A stretch of DNA of 64,000 nt. Origin: an uncultured Chloroflexota bacterium. Lineage in GTDB: Bacteria; Chloroflexota; UBA4733. Each line of letters opens with the position of its first letter. Positions within the stretch are counted from its first letter, which is position 1. Under the pieces are notes generated by a model. That model searched no databases. It was given only the letters and a program-made list of their open reading frames with translations, and was not told the DNA's origin. The position numbers and the translations under genes were made by a program. Below, piece after piece: positions 51,252 through 59,607 of the stretch. The DNA lies in contig CALBSQ010000158.1 of assembly GCA_937967325.1 (NCBI GenBank), positions 32,507 through 96,506 of the forward strand, read 5' to 3'.

Positions 51252-52418
51252 ATGCCTACAGCCACGTACGATGTCGCCGCGGTGCGGGAAGCCTATCCGC
51301 TCCTGCGCGAGCTGGCCTACTTCAACACGGGCACCTATGGGATCATGGCCGAGCCGGTGGTCACGCGCTACCTCGAGCTCCTCGCCCGCTTCGAGCGGCG
51401 TGGCATGGCGGGAGACAGTGGCCTGCGCGAGGGAATCGAGCGGTCACGGCAGCGGCTGGCGGCGAAGATCAACGCGGCTGAGTCGGAGATTGCCCTGACC
51501 GGCAACGCGACGGACGGCGTCGCCTTCATCACCGCCGGGCTAGACTGGTCACCGGGCGACGAGGTCATCATCTCCGATCAGGAGCACCCGGCCATGAGCT
51601 ATCCCTGGCAATACACGGCGCAACGCTACGGATTCATCATCAAACGCTTCACCGTCCACTACGATCCGGAGGAGAGCCTCGACTCGATCCGTTCCCTGAT
51701 CACGCCGCGGACCCGGCTGATCGGGACGAGCCAAGTCACGTCCCCAACCGGCACGCGCTTGCCGGTGAAGGAGGTGTGCGCGTTGGCGCACCAGCACGGC
51801 GCGCTGGCGCTAGTCGACGGCGCCCAATCCTTCGCGGTGCTGCCGATCGACGTCCAGGACATCGGCTGCGACTTCTTCACCAGCAACACCCACAAGTGGC
51901 TGGGCGGGCCCAAGGGAAGCGGCTTCCTCTACGCCCGTCAGGAGCTCATGGAGCAGCTCCACCCCGCCTACGTCGGCGCCGGCTCGCTGACGCGACATAA
52001 CCTGGAGACGGTGACACTACAACCAAACGGCAAGCGCTTCGAGTTCGGCACCCGCGGTTACGCCGTCCACGCCGGCATCGACCTGGCGCTGGACTGGTTC
52101 GACGAGCTGGGATGGGATACGGTCTCACAGCGGATCGAAGCGCTGTCAGGCCGCCTCAAGCGCCGGCTGGCCGAGATTCCCGGCGTGGAGCTGCGGACAC
52201 CACGCGAATGGGACCGATCCAGCGGCCTGGTCGCCTTTCAGGTCGCCGGCCGCGACGAGACGGCCTTGCAGCAGCGCTTCCTTGACCATCAGCTCTACCC
52301 GCGCACGCTCGGTAAAGGCTCGGAGAAGATCCGCGTCTCCTGCGCCTTCTTCAACAGCGAGGAGGAGATCGACCGGCTGGTGGCATGCGTGCGGGAGTTT
52401 TTGGCTGATCGCGATTGA
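51252..52418 (+). CDS. Class V PLP-dependent aminotransferase/desulfurase-like protein
   Basis: About 388 aa from the ATG at 51252, whose AAGGA site is 6 nt upstream; an ATG 18 nt earlier is weaker. FNTGTYGIMAEPVV, LTGNATDGVAFITAGLDW, VDGAQSFAVLPIDV and NTHKWLGGPKGSGFLYAR (Schiff-base Lys) define the fold, shared with cysteine desulfurases and isopenicillin N epimerases. It closes the ABC transporter operon and may act on the imported compound. Reaction not assignable from sequence. Confidence 0.9.
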   Translation: MPTATYDVAAVREAYPLLRELAYFNTGTYGIMAEPVVTRYLELLARFERRGMAGDSGLREGIERSRQRLAAKINAAESEIALTGNATDGVAFITAGLDWSPGDEVIISDQEHPAMSYPWQYTAQRYGFIIKRFTVHYDPEESLDSIRSLITPRTRLIGTSQVTSPTGTRLPVKEVCALAHQHGALALVDGAQSFAVLPIDVQDIGCDFFTSNTHKWLGGPKGSGFLYARQELMEQLHPAYVGAGSLTRHNLETVTLQPNGKRFEFGTRGYAVHAGIDLALDWFDELGWDTVSQRIEALSGRLKRRLAEIPGVELRTPREWDRSSGLVAFQVAGRDETALQQRFLDHQLYPRTLGKGSEKIRVSCAFFNSEEEIDRLVACVREFLADRD

Positions 52419-52455
52419 GCTAATTGCGCTAGTAGCAAAGCCGGGGCTAACGGGT

Positions 52456-52600
52456 GCCGGGGCCGCGATTGCGATCGGCGGCCAAGCGACCGGGACGACC
52501 GCTGTGAAAGTGGGAAATACCCGGAGGGATAGGGAGGCCGGGGCGGCAGACCGCAGTCGCCGCCCCGGCCTCTCCGCCACCATGGTCGCTCCCCTACCTG
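52456..52600. repeat. Family E intergenic repeat block, copy 3
   Basis: 52456-52494 is the exact complement of 38119-38157. Within it 52534-52547 pairs with 52559-52572. Positions 52544-52569 equal 40961-40986 (26 bp). Lies between convergent genes and may terminate both. Confidence 0.85.
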
Positions 52601-52613
52601 GCAAAACCTGGGA

Positions 52614-53645
52614 TTAGGAGGGGTCCATCCGCACCACCTGCCCGGTGCGGATGCTCTCGAAGCAGGCCAAGGCCAGCGCCGTGGCGCGGACACCGTCATC
52701 AACGCTCGCGCTGATGACGGGCGGCCGGTTCTCCAGGGCACACGCCACAAACTCCGCCATCTCCGCTCGGTAGCCGGTGTAATCCTCTCGCTGCGCCGAC
52801 GGGAGGTCGTCCTTGTGGACGTCGCGCGGCTCGCCGGTCCCGAAACGCACGGCTTCATAGTAGTGGTAGATGGTCGCGCTGTTGCCGGCGGCGTCGAACA
52901 GCTCGTAGTAGGACTTGCCCGTCCAGGGGCTCGGCCCGAAGTCGCCGATGACGACCGCGGCCGTGGCGCCGGAACGGAAGCGGATGGTCGCCGCGACGCT
53001 GTCCATCACCTCCGTACGGTTCGGATCGTGCGTCAGCGTTCCGCCACCGGCGAACACCGCCTCCGGCTCGTCACCGGCCAGAAGGCAGAGCAAATCGAAC
53101 GTGTGTACGCCCTGGCTCAGCACGTTGCCGCCGCCTTCGATCGGACTCACGGCCCAGTGGGTGTCGCCCCAGCGCGGATCGATCATCTGGCCCAGGAGAA
53201 TGCGCGGCCTGGGCACGCGCTCAGCCACCATCCGCACCAGCGGCGCATGGCGAGCCTGAAAGCCAACGACGAGCTGCGCGCCGGCCGCACGGACCGCGTC
53301 ACGAATCGAGCGGCACGCCTCCAGCGTGAGCGCCAGTGGCTTCTCGCAGAGGATGTGCTTGCCGGCACGGGCGGCGGCGATGGCCAGCGACGGGTGCAGG
53401 TCGTGATGGGTGGCGATCACGATCGCGCCGACGTTGGGGTCGGCCAGAGCCCGGTCCACGGAGGTGTCGACGTAGGCATCGCTGCCTGCCGGGCCGAGGC
53501 GATCCTTGAGCTTCTGGGCGGCTTCGACGCGCGGATCGACCAGGGCAATGACCCGCGCCCGTTCGTTCCCCGCCGCGCTGGTAGCATGGGTCGTGCCCAT
53601 TCCGCCGCAGCCGGCGATGGCAATACCGAGTTGGGATGACGACAT
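52614..53645 (-). CDS. Gfo/Idh/MocA-family oxidoreductase
   Basis: 343 aa. IAGCGGMGTTHATSAAGNER binds NAD(P); HILCEKPLALTLEAC carries the EKP lysine. GGGNVLSQGVHTFDLLCLLAG holds the HxxD pair. The C-terminus has the family beta-sheet domain. Eleven nt downstream of a sugar-type solute-binding gene. Closely similar in layout to the enzyme at 55.6 kb (both have the GGGNVLSQGVH..DLL block), suggesting a recent duplication or shared substrate type. Confidence 0.92.
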   Translation of the reverse strand: MSSSQLGIAIAGCGGMGTTHATSAAGNERARVIALVDPRVEAAQKLKDRLGPAGSDAYVDTSVDRALADPNVGAIVIATHHDLHPSLAIAAARAGKHILCEKPLALTLEACRSIRDAVRAAGAQLVVGFQARHAPLVRMVAERVPRPRILLGQMIDPRWGDTHWAVSPIEGGGNVLSQGVHTFDLLCLLAGDEPEAVFAGGGTLTHDPNRTEVMDSVAATIRFRSGATAAVVIGDFGPSPWTGKSYYELFDAAGNSATIYHYYEAVRFGTGEPRDVHKDDLPSAQREDYTGYRAEMAEFVACALENRPPVISASVDDGVRATALALACFESIRTGQVVRMDPS

Positions 53646-53656
53646 CGACGCTTCCC

Positions 53657-55231
53657 TTACTTGAGCACGGAGTTCTTGTAGGCCTCATCGAGCAGGCCCT
53701 GCGTCTTCTGGTTGGCCGAGGCCAGCGCATCGTGCGAGCTCTGCTTCCCACTGAGCACGTCGCCCATGATCCCTACTTCGGTGCCGATGATCTGGTCGCC
53801 GCCGGGAGCCGCGATGACCCACTGCGCCGTGGGCATCTCTTTGACGGCCAGGTCGCGGAGCTGGTCACCCTTGATATAGGCCTGGGACTGGGCGACATCC
53901 TTGACCGTGGGCATGCAGTTCCAGGCCTCGGCCCAACGGATCTGCGGGTCGGACGTGCACAGGTATTCCAGGTACTGGAAGGCCCCATCGGCCTGCTTGG
54001 CGCCCTTAGGGATGACGAGCCCCCAGCCACCCATGTAGTTTGCGTGATTGCCGCCTGGTGGCAACGGGAAGTAGGATGCGCCCCACTTGAAGTTGATCTT
54101 GGCAACATCGAAGTCGTGGATGGAAGAGTGGGTATCCCAGCGCATGGCGACCTTGTTACCCAGGAAGGCTTTGCGGGCATCCCCAATGCCGGAGATGAAC
54201 TTGGTGATGTCGGTATAGACCCCCTCCAGGTCATATACCTTCTTGAGAAAGTCTAGCGCGGCCACCGCCTGCGGGTTGTCGAAGGTGGCCTTGGTCTCGT
54301 CCGCGTTGAGCAACTGGCCCCCTTGCTGCCAGTAGGCCACCATCCAGGGGACGCCCCAGTCCTGGGCCGGCGACCAGCCGATCTGCGTGTAGTCGCTACC
54401 GGACTTCTTCGTCAGCTTCTGGGCTGTCGCTTGCGCGTCGTCCCAGGTCAAGGGCGGCTTCTCGGGATCGAGGCCGGCGGCCTGGAAGAGATCCTTGTTG
54501 TAGTAGAGCAGGCCGACGTCGGGCCCGTGCGGGACAGCGTAGGTCTTGCCGTGGTAGTTGGTGTCGTGGACCAGCAGGGAGAAGAACATGTCCTTCTGGA
54601 CGGTCTTGGACTTCGCGATCAGGTCGTCCATCGCCGTGAGCACGCCGCGAGCGGCGTAGGCTTGCGTGACGTAGCGGTCGACGTAGGAGAGATCTGGCGG
54701 GGTGCCGGCAGCGACGGTCGTCAGCAGCTTCTTCATGAAGTCGCCATACAGCGTGTCGGTCCAACTGATCGTGGGACCGCCCTTCTGCTGGAACTCCTGG
54801 GCCAGCTGGGCGCCCACCTGATCCTTGTACGGGTAGCCGGCGTTGCTCCAGAAGACCACGGTTTCGCCAGACTTGGCCGGAGCCGATGTGGCCGCGGCCG
54901 CCGAGGTCGCGGCGCTGCTCGTCGCCGCCGCCGAGGCGCTCGTCGTTGCCGGCGCGGCGGAGCTGGAAGCAGCGCTCGTGCTCACGGCCAATGATGGCGA
55001 CGTGGTCGAGGCAGCACTGGACGAGGCAGCGGCCGAGCTGGACGGCGCAGCCGTCGCGCTCGACGTGGCGACCGCGGCGGCGCTTGTGGCAGCCGAAGAC
55101 GCGGACGCCGCGGTCGTCCCCGCGGCGCCGCCACAGGCGGCCAGTAAGGCAACCGCGCCCGCCGCGCTGCCGGCGAGCGCCAGCAGTTGGCGGCGAGACC
55201 GACGGGAACCTAAGCCTGTTGTCGTTTTCAC
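53657..55231 (-). CDS. ABC transporter sugar-type solute-binding lipoprotein
   Basis: About 524 aa from the GTG at 55231, with a GGAGG site 8 nt upstream. Twin-arginine-like SRRSRRQLLALAG, lipobox LAAC, then about 90 residues of Ala/Ser/Thr linker. Body of family 1 binding proteins: FSLLVHDTNYHGKTYAVPHG, YYNKDLFQAAGLDPEKPPLT, and QIGWSPAQDWGVPWMVAYWQ. Paired with the downstream Gfo/Idh gene; no permease nearby. Confidence 0.92.
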   Translation of the reverse strand: MKTTTGLGSRRSRRQLLALAGSAAGAVALLAACGGAAGTTAASASSAATSAAAVATSSATAAPSSSAAASSSAASTTSPSLAVSTSAASSSAAPATTSASAAATSSAATSAAAATSAPAKSGETVVFWSNAGYPYKDQVGAQLAQEFQQKGGPTISWTDTLYGDFMKKLLTTVAAGTPPDLSYVDRYVTQAYAARGVLTAMDDLIAKSKTVQKDMFFSLLVHDTNYHGKTYAVPHGPDVGLLYYNKDLFQAAGLDPEKPPLTWDDAQATAQKLTKKSGSDYTQIGWSPAQDWGVPWMVAYWQQGGQLLNADETKATFDNPQAVAALDFLKKVYDLEGVYTDITKFISGIGDARKAFLGNKVAMRWDTHSSIHDFDVAKINFKWGASYFPLPPGGNHANYMGGWGLVIPKGAKQADGAFQYLEYLCTSDPQIRWAEAWNCMPTVKDVAQSQAYIKGDQLRDLAVKEMPTAQWVIAAPGGDQIIGTEVGIMGDVLSGKQSSHDALASANQKTQGLLDEAYKNSVLK

Positions 55232-55322
55232 TGAATGGCCTCCTTTGAAATTATCAAATCTGGTGAGCGCATGGGCCAAGCAGCCAATGCGGCGGTGAAG
55301 CGGAAACGTAGCGGGTCAATGT

Positions 55323-55487
55323 AGTGCCGGGGACGGGGACTGCGGTCCGCCGCCAGAGTCCGGCACTGCGGTGCGCCGAACGGCTCCGGCGGAGCAAGCG
55401 CCGCCAAAATGAAGAAACGGCCTGCCAGCCTGTCCCGACGGCAGTCGCGTGCTCTGGCGGCGGACCGCAGTCCCCGCCCCCGGCACT
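55323..55487. repeat. Family E intergenic repeat block, copy 4
   Basis: Arms 55323-55358 and 55452-55487 are inverted over 36 bp with one mismatch. The interior again has CACTGCGGTGC and ACGGCTCC. Occupies most of the 416-bp gap before the next gene. Confidence 0.88.
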
Positions 55488-55510
55488 ACAGTCAACCCCT
55501 TTATCGGCCA

Positions 55511-55623
55511 CGGAGCGCGGGCGTCCCGCCCGCACGGGCACCCCAATGCCACGACCTCGTCCCGCCTTGCAGCGTCGGGCGGAGGTTGTTGAGCGTCCGG
55601 GCGGGCGGGACGCCCGCGCTCCG
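55511..55623. repeat. Family A palindromic element, intergenic copy
   Basis: Exact 23-bp arms 55511-55533 and 55601-55623 identical to those of the element inside the double methyltransferase. This shows the same mobile-like unit in coding and non-coding places. Confidence 0.9.
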
Positions 55624-55647
55624 CGTACGGTCGCCTTGCGCACACCT

Positions 55648-56643
55648 TCACAGCCTCACCACCTCCCCCGATCGCACCGACGCGAACGCCGCCAGCGCGA
55701 GTCGGGTAGCCCTCGTCCCATCCTTCCCGGTCGCCCCAATGATGGGCGGTCGGTTCTCGCGCACGCACTCCACGAACTCGCGCAGCTCCTGGACGAAGCC
55801 TTCAGGGTCTTCCCCGGCGAAGGCTTCCGCGGCGCGCAGCTCGGTAGGCTCGCCGCCGGTCAGCCGGGCGCTATGGCAGCGATCGTAGAGTGTAGCCGTG
55901 CGGGCCCCGTCAAACACCTCGTAGAAGAACTTGGAGGTAAAAGGCGGGGAGCCGGCGTCGCCGTTGAGCAGCGACGCGACGCAGCCGTTCCGGAAGCGGA
56001 TGACGCCGAAGACGTTGTCGATGACCTCGGTCCCCTGGTGGGTGAGCGTGCCGCCGGCGGCGTAGATACTCTCCGGCTCGCCGGAGGCGGCCAGGTAGTA
56101 GAGCAGGTCCAGATTGTGGACGCCCTGGGAGAGCACGTTGCCACCGCCGGTACGGGGGTCCTGCGCCCAGCTCGTGTCCGGCCAGCGGTTGTCCATCATC
56201 TGGCCGACCAGCAATACGGGTCGCGGCAGCAGCCGGTGGACCTCCTGCACGACCGGCATGAAGCGCATCTTGAAGCCGACCATCAGTTGGACCCCGGCGC
56301 GGCTAACCGCGGCTTCGATCCGCTCGCAGTCCTCCACCGTCAAGGCCAGCGGCTTCTCCACGAAGACGTGCTTTCCGGCCTCGGCGGCGGCGATGGCGAG
56401 CGCGGGGTGGGAGTCGTGGTGGGTGCTGACCAGAACGGCGTCGATGCTGTCGTCGCGAAAGATGCGCGCGACGTCGGTCGTCGCGTAGGCGCAGTCGAAC
56501 TCCTCGGCCATCGCCGTAGCCGCCGGCTCGCGCACGTCGGCGAAGGCCCGCATGCGCACGCCATCGATCTGCAGGCTCCTCACGGCATGGCCCCGCCCAT
56601 TGCCGCCACAGCCGATCAGCGCCAGTTGCACCGTCTTAGCCAT
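55648..56643 (-). CDS. Gfo/Idh/MocA-family oxidoreductase
   Basis: 331 aa. LIGCGGNGRGHAVRSL binds NAD(P); HVFVEKPLALTVEDC holds the EKP lysine; GGGNVLSQGVHNLDLLYYLAA contains the His/Asp pair. Starts 8 nt inside the 3' end of the alpha/beta-hydrolase gene, so translationally coupled to it. Part of a minus-strand run with an isochorismatase-like hydrolase and a binding protein. Sugar substrate unknown. Confidence 0.92.
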   Translation of the reverse strand: MAKTVQLALIGCGGNGRGHAVRSLQIDGVRMRAFADVREPAATAMAEEFDCAYATTDVARIFRDDSIDAVLVSTHHDSHPALAIAAAEAGKHVFVEKPLALTVEDCERIEAAVSRAGVQLMVGFKMRFMPVVQEVHRLLPRPVLLVGQMMDNRWPDTSWAQDPRTGGGNVLSQGVHNLDLLYYLAASGEPESIYAAGGTLTHQGTEVIDNVFGVIRFRNGCVASLLNGDAGSPPFTSKFFYEVFDGARTATLYDRCHSARLTGGEPTELRAAEAFAGEDPEGFVQELREFVECVRENRPPIIGATGKDGTRATRLALAAFASVRSGEVVRL

Positions 56644-58786
56644 TCCTCCCCCTGACCCTTCCCCCGATGAAACCGAGCTGCTGGTGGATGAACTGGAAGG
56701 ACCCTTCCGACCAGATGCGATGCGGACCGTCGAAGTGCTCCAACACCGCCTCGCCGGCGGCCCCCAGCCAGCGGTACACCGCCTCGACGTGGTCGAACTC
56801 CTCGTCCACCCAGGCGGTGGGCGCCACGGTGTCGCGCAGGCCGTTTTCGATGTAGTGCGGCGCCGGCGCGAAGGCGGACACCAGTTCGGCGTGGCCCACC
56901 TCGTTGAGCACGTTGTAATAGAACATGTCGTAGCCCTCGTCGACGCAGATGAAGGAGGTCGGACGCGTCTGCGGCGCCGAGATCGCCGCGCTCGTCAGCT
57001 TCTTCTGCCACTCGTTGAAATGGCCGGCCGTCACCCGCAGCGCCAGCCGCGGCTCACAAGAACCGACCCAGACCGAGGCGTGGCCACCGTAGGAGAGACC
57101 ATAAAAGGCGATACGATCGGCCATCACCTCCGACCGTGATTGCAGGAAGTCCACGATGGCGTGCAGTTGCGCCACCTCGAATCGATTGGGGGTGATGCCG
57201 AGGGCATAGGCGCGCTTCACCATACCGTCGCGCCCCGGCAGCCCACCCCAGCCCCAGTTCATGAACGGTGCAAAGGTGACGTAGCCCTTTTCCGCCAGTC
57301 GTTGCGCCAGGCGATCGTAGATCCAGGTCTCATCCAGGCCGGCCATGCAGTCGGGGCGCCCACCCAGTCCGTGCTGGCAGATGATGGCGGGGGCCGGCAG
57401 ACCGCTAACCGGCAGCAGCAGGTAGCCGGCGACTTCGACCCCCTGTACCGCCTCCATCACGACCTCGTAGACGCCGTGGGTCGGTCGCTGCTCGATGAGC
57501 CGAGTGCGGACCCTCCGGTCGGCGGTCTCAGGCAGCGGCGGCCCGAGCACTCGCGACACGCTCTCTGCGACACGAGCACGGTACGTAGCTGCGCTGAGGG
57601 CTGATGGGTTGAAGCGCTCGCGGCGGCGGCGGCGCGCCTGCTGGTGCAAGGATTCCAGGAAGGCGAGCTTGCTATTCAGGGTGAGGCGATAGAGGTCGTC
57701 GATGGTTTGCACGTCGGGAGGAGCGGCGTGGACTATGGGAATGAGGGTGGATGAGGCGGCGCCGGGGACATCACCCCCTGGCCCCCTCTCCGGCGCGGAG
57801 AGGGGGAACGCGGCCGAGAGGGCAGACGCTGACAAGGAACCATCCGCAGCTACCATACGGCGGACCGGCCGGGCCGACGCGCCGCTCTCGGCGAACCAGG
57901 CTGCGGCACGGCTGTAGGCAGCCGACGGCGTTGGCGTCGCCTCGAGGAAGAGCAGGTCGGTGTGCTCGGCCAGGGCGAGGAGGGTGAGTAGATCGAAGTC
58001 GCGGTGAAAGCCCCAGATCGTGTTGACGCGCTCGTCGCTCTCCTGGTGATCGAGCGCCGACGCCTCCGGATGGAGGACCAGCAGGCGGAATAAGGCGGGC
58101 TGGAGGGCCGCGGCGCTGGCGGCAGTAAGGGTACGATGGCCTCGGAAATCGAGAATTACTGGCAGCGGTGCACCGTCGAGCGTCCGGCCAAGCACGCTGG
58201 CAGTCGTTTGTAGCTCGCGCGCCTCCAGACCAGCCAGGCTGCCGCCGGCGATAAAGAAGAACAGGTGCAGCAGCTCGTCGTCGGTGAAGCGATACCACTT
58301 GCGTTCCGGATCGTCGGCGTAACTGCGCTGCGCTCGCGCCAGCGACGGCAGGACAACGCGGAATCCCTGCTGCCGGTAGGTTTCGACCGCGCGTGCTGAT
58401 TCATCGCCATCTGACCGGGCGAGGAGGACAAGCCCGACGGGGACACGGGCCGGGGGCTCCCAAACCAGACCGACGTACTGCAGCCCAGCCTCGCCACGAA
58501 TCAAGTACGCGGATTCGCCGCTGTCCAGCGTAAACAGGCTCATGCCTCCCAGGCCAGGGGGGACCTGGGAGGCGCCGGTTCGCACAGCCAGCAGCCCCCG
58601 CTTCCCCGCCAGCCCGTCTTCATCGTGCCGCCGTCGCGCGTCGCGTTGATGGGCAAGTACATCGAGCTCCCTCTCCATCCAGACACTGGTCTGCTCGTGC
58701 TGCTGGGAGAAACGGTCGCGAAACTTCGCTCGCCATTCCGGCTGGAGCGGCGCAGTCTGCGGGAGTGGCTCGAACACCTGGGTCAC
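56636..58786 (-). CDS. Alpha/beta-hydrolase (dienelactone/acetyl-xylan-esterase-like) with N-terminal hydrolase-like half
   Basis: About 716 aa from the GTG at 58786, overlapping the previous stop (GTGA). The C-terminal half is a hydrolase: ICQHGLGGRPDCMAGLDETW, nucleophile elbow IAFYGLSYGGHAS (GxSxG-like) and a late His in FDGPHRIWSEGS. The N-terminal half resembles a second, degenerate hydrolase (VPVGLVLLARSDGDESARAV). The linker between them contains a family D repeat (FPLSAPERGPGG). Probably de-esterifies a carbohydrate before oxidation. Confidence 0.82.
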   Translation of the reverse strand: MTQVFEPLPQTAPLQPEWRAKFRDRFSQQHEQTSVWMERELDVLAHQRDARRRHDEDGLAGKRGLLAVRTGASQVPPGLGGMSLFTLDSGESAYLIRGEAGLQYVGLVWEPPARVPVGLVLLARSDGDESARAVETYRQQGFRVVLPSLARAQRSYADDPERKWYRFTDDELLHLFFFIAGGSLAGLEARELQTTASVLGRTLDGAPLPVILDFRGHRTLTAASAAALQPALFRLLVLHPEASALDHQESDERVNTIWGFHRDFDLLTLLALAEHTDLLFLEATPTPSAAYSRAAAWFAESGASARPVRRMVAADGSLSASALSAAFPLSAPERGPGGDVPGAASSTLIPIVHAAPPDVQTIDDLYRLTLNSKLAFLESLHQQARRRRRERFNPSALSAATYRARVAESVSRVLGPPLPETADRRVRTRLIEQRPTHGVYEVVMEAVQGVEVAGYLLLPVSGLPAPAIICQHGLGGRPDCMAGLDETWIYDRLAQRLAEKGYVTFAPFMNWGWGGLPGRDGMVKRAYALGITPNRFEVAQLHAIVDFLQSRSEVMADRIAFYGLSYGGHASVWVGSCEPRLALRVTAGHFNEWQKKLTSAAISAPQTRPTSFICVDEGYDMFYYNVLNEVGHAELVSAFAPAPHYIENGLRDTVAPTAWVDEEFDHVEAVYRWLGAAGEAVLEHFDGPHRIWSEGSFQFIHQQLGFIGGRVRGRNG
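57769..57811. repeat. Family D palindromic repeat inside the hydrolase gene
   Basis: CCCCCTCTCCG-GCG-CGGAGAGGGGG at 57782-57806, inverted copy of 19945-19987. It encodes FPLSAPERGPGGDV in frame, in the inter-domain linker. Confidence 0.8.
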
Positions 58787-59607
58787 GCCGTCCGCACCGC
58801 CGCCAGGAAGTCGTCGCGCGTCGCCGTGGCTCCCACCCACGTCTCGATGTAGCGGATAGCGACCTTGGTGTTGACCAGCTCGTCGATCGTGTCGGGGAAC
58901 TCGACGGCGAGGGTGCAGTCGCGCAGCAAGATGCAGCGATAGCCGAAGCGCTGCATCTCCTTCATGGCCGCCGCCGAGTCCAGAATGCACATGTTGGTCG
59001 CAAAGCCGGTGTAGATCAGGTTGATGATGCCGCGCTCCCGCAAGATGCGGTCGAATTGGGGGCCGGTGATAATGACGCCCTCGTCGGACAAGGGGTAGAC
59101 GACCCGCGGGATGTCCATCGTCTCCCAACCCTCCCAATCGCGGTAGCCGGGGCCGTGGACGCGGTCGGCGCGGGCCTGACCGTAGCCGGGGATGGCCGCC
59201 GGTGGCATGGCGGGACCGGACAGGCGCGGTTCCAGCAGGTACCGCGCCTGAGGATGCTTGCGGGCGATGTTCTCCGGCTGCACGTGGAAGACGGCCATGC
59301 CCGCGGCGCGCGCCGCCTGGAGCGCCGGTTTGATCCGCTCCACCACGATCTGCTCACCCAGCGTCGTGCAGGCGGGCGAGCCCATGTCGACGAAGTACTC
59401 GTTGGGATAGGCGGGGCCGTCGGGGAAGCCGACGTTCCAGCAGTGCAGCTCGATGAAGGCCGTCTGGCGCAACGGCAGCTCGAGCACGTCGGCGGTCAGA
59501 CCCGGCATGCGGTCGGACGGAGCGCCGATGTAGCTGCGGACTGGGAGATGGATCACCCGTTCCGCCTGCTGACGGCTGACGGCCGATGGTTGGTAGCTCG
59601 TCAACAT
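58783..59607 (-). CDS. Isochorismatase-like cysteine hydrolase (variant active site)
   Basis: 274 aa. The nucleophile region is TGFATNMCILDSAAAM, clear for the family. The first-strand Asp of the usual D-K-C triad reads Glu in AFIELHCWN, and no Lys is evident at the expected place before VIITGPQFDRIL. It may be a distinct subfamily, amidase-like or inactive. It overlaps the binding-protein gene upstream by 7 bp and the hydrolase downstream by 4 bp. Confidence 0.85.
   Translation of the reverse strand: MLTSYQPSAVSRQQAERVIHLPVRSYIGAPSDRMPGLTADVLELPLRQTAFIELHCWNVGFPDGPAYPNEYFVDMGSPACTTLGEQIVVERIKPALQAARAAGMAVFHVQPENIARKHPQARYLLEPRLSGPAMPPAAIPGYGQARADRVHGPGYRDWEGWETMDIPRVVYPLSDEGVIITGPQFDRILRERGIINLIYTGFATNMCILDSAAAMKEMQRFGYRCILLRDCTLAVEFPDTIDELVNTKVAIRYIETWVGATATRDDFLAAVRTA

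Noticed and set aside
58787..59137. N-terminal extension of the alpha/beta-hydrolase frame
   Set aside because: It is antisense-like sequence inside the isochorismatase-like gene; the GTGA overlap at 58783-58786 gives a better start.
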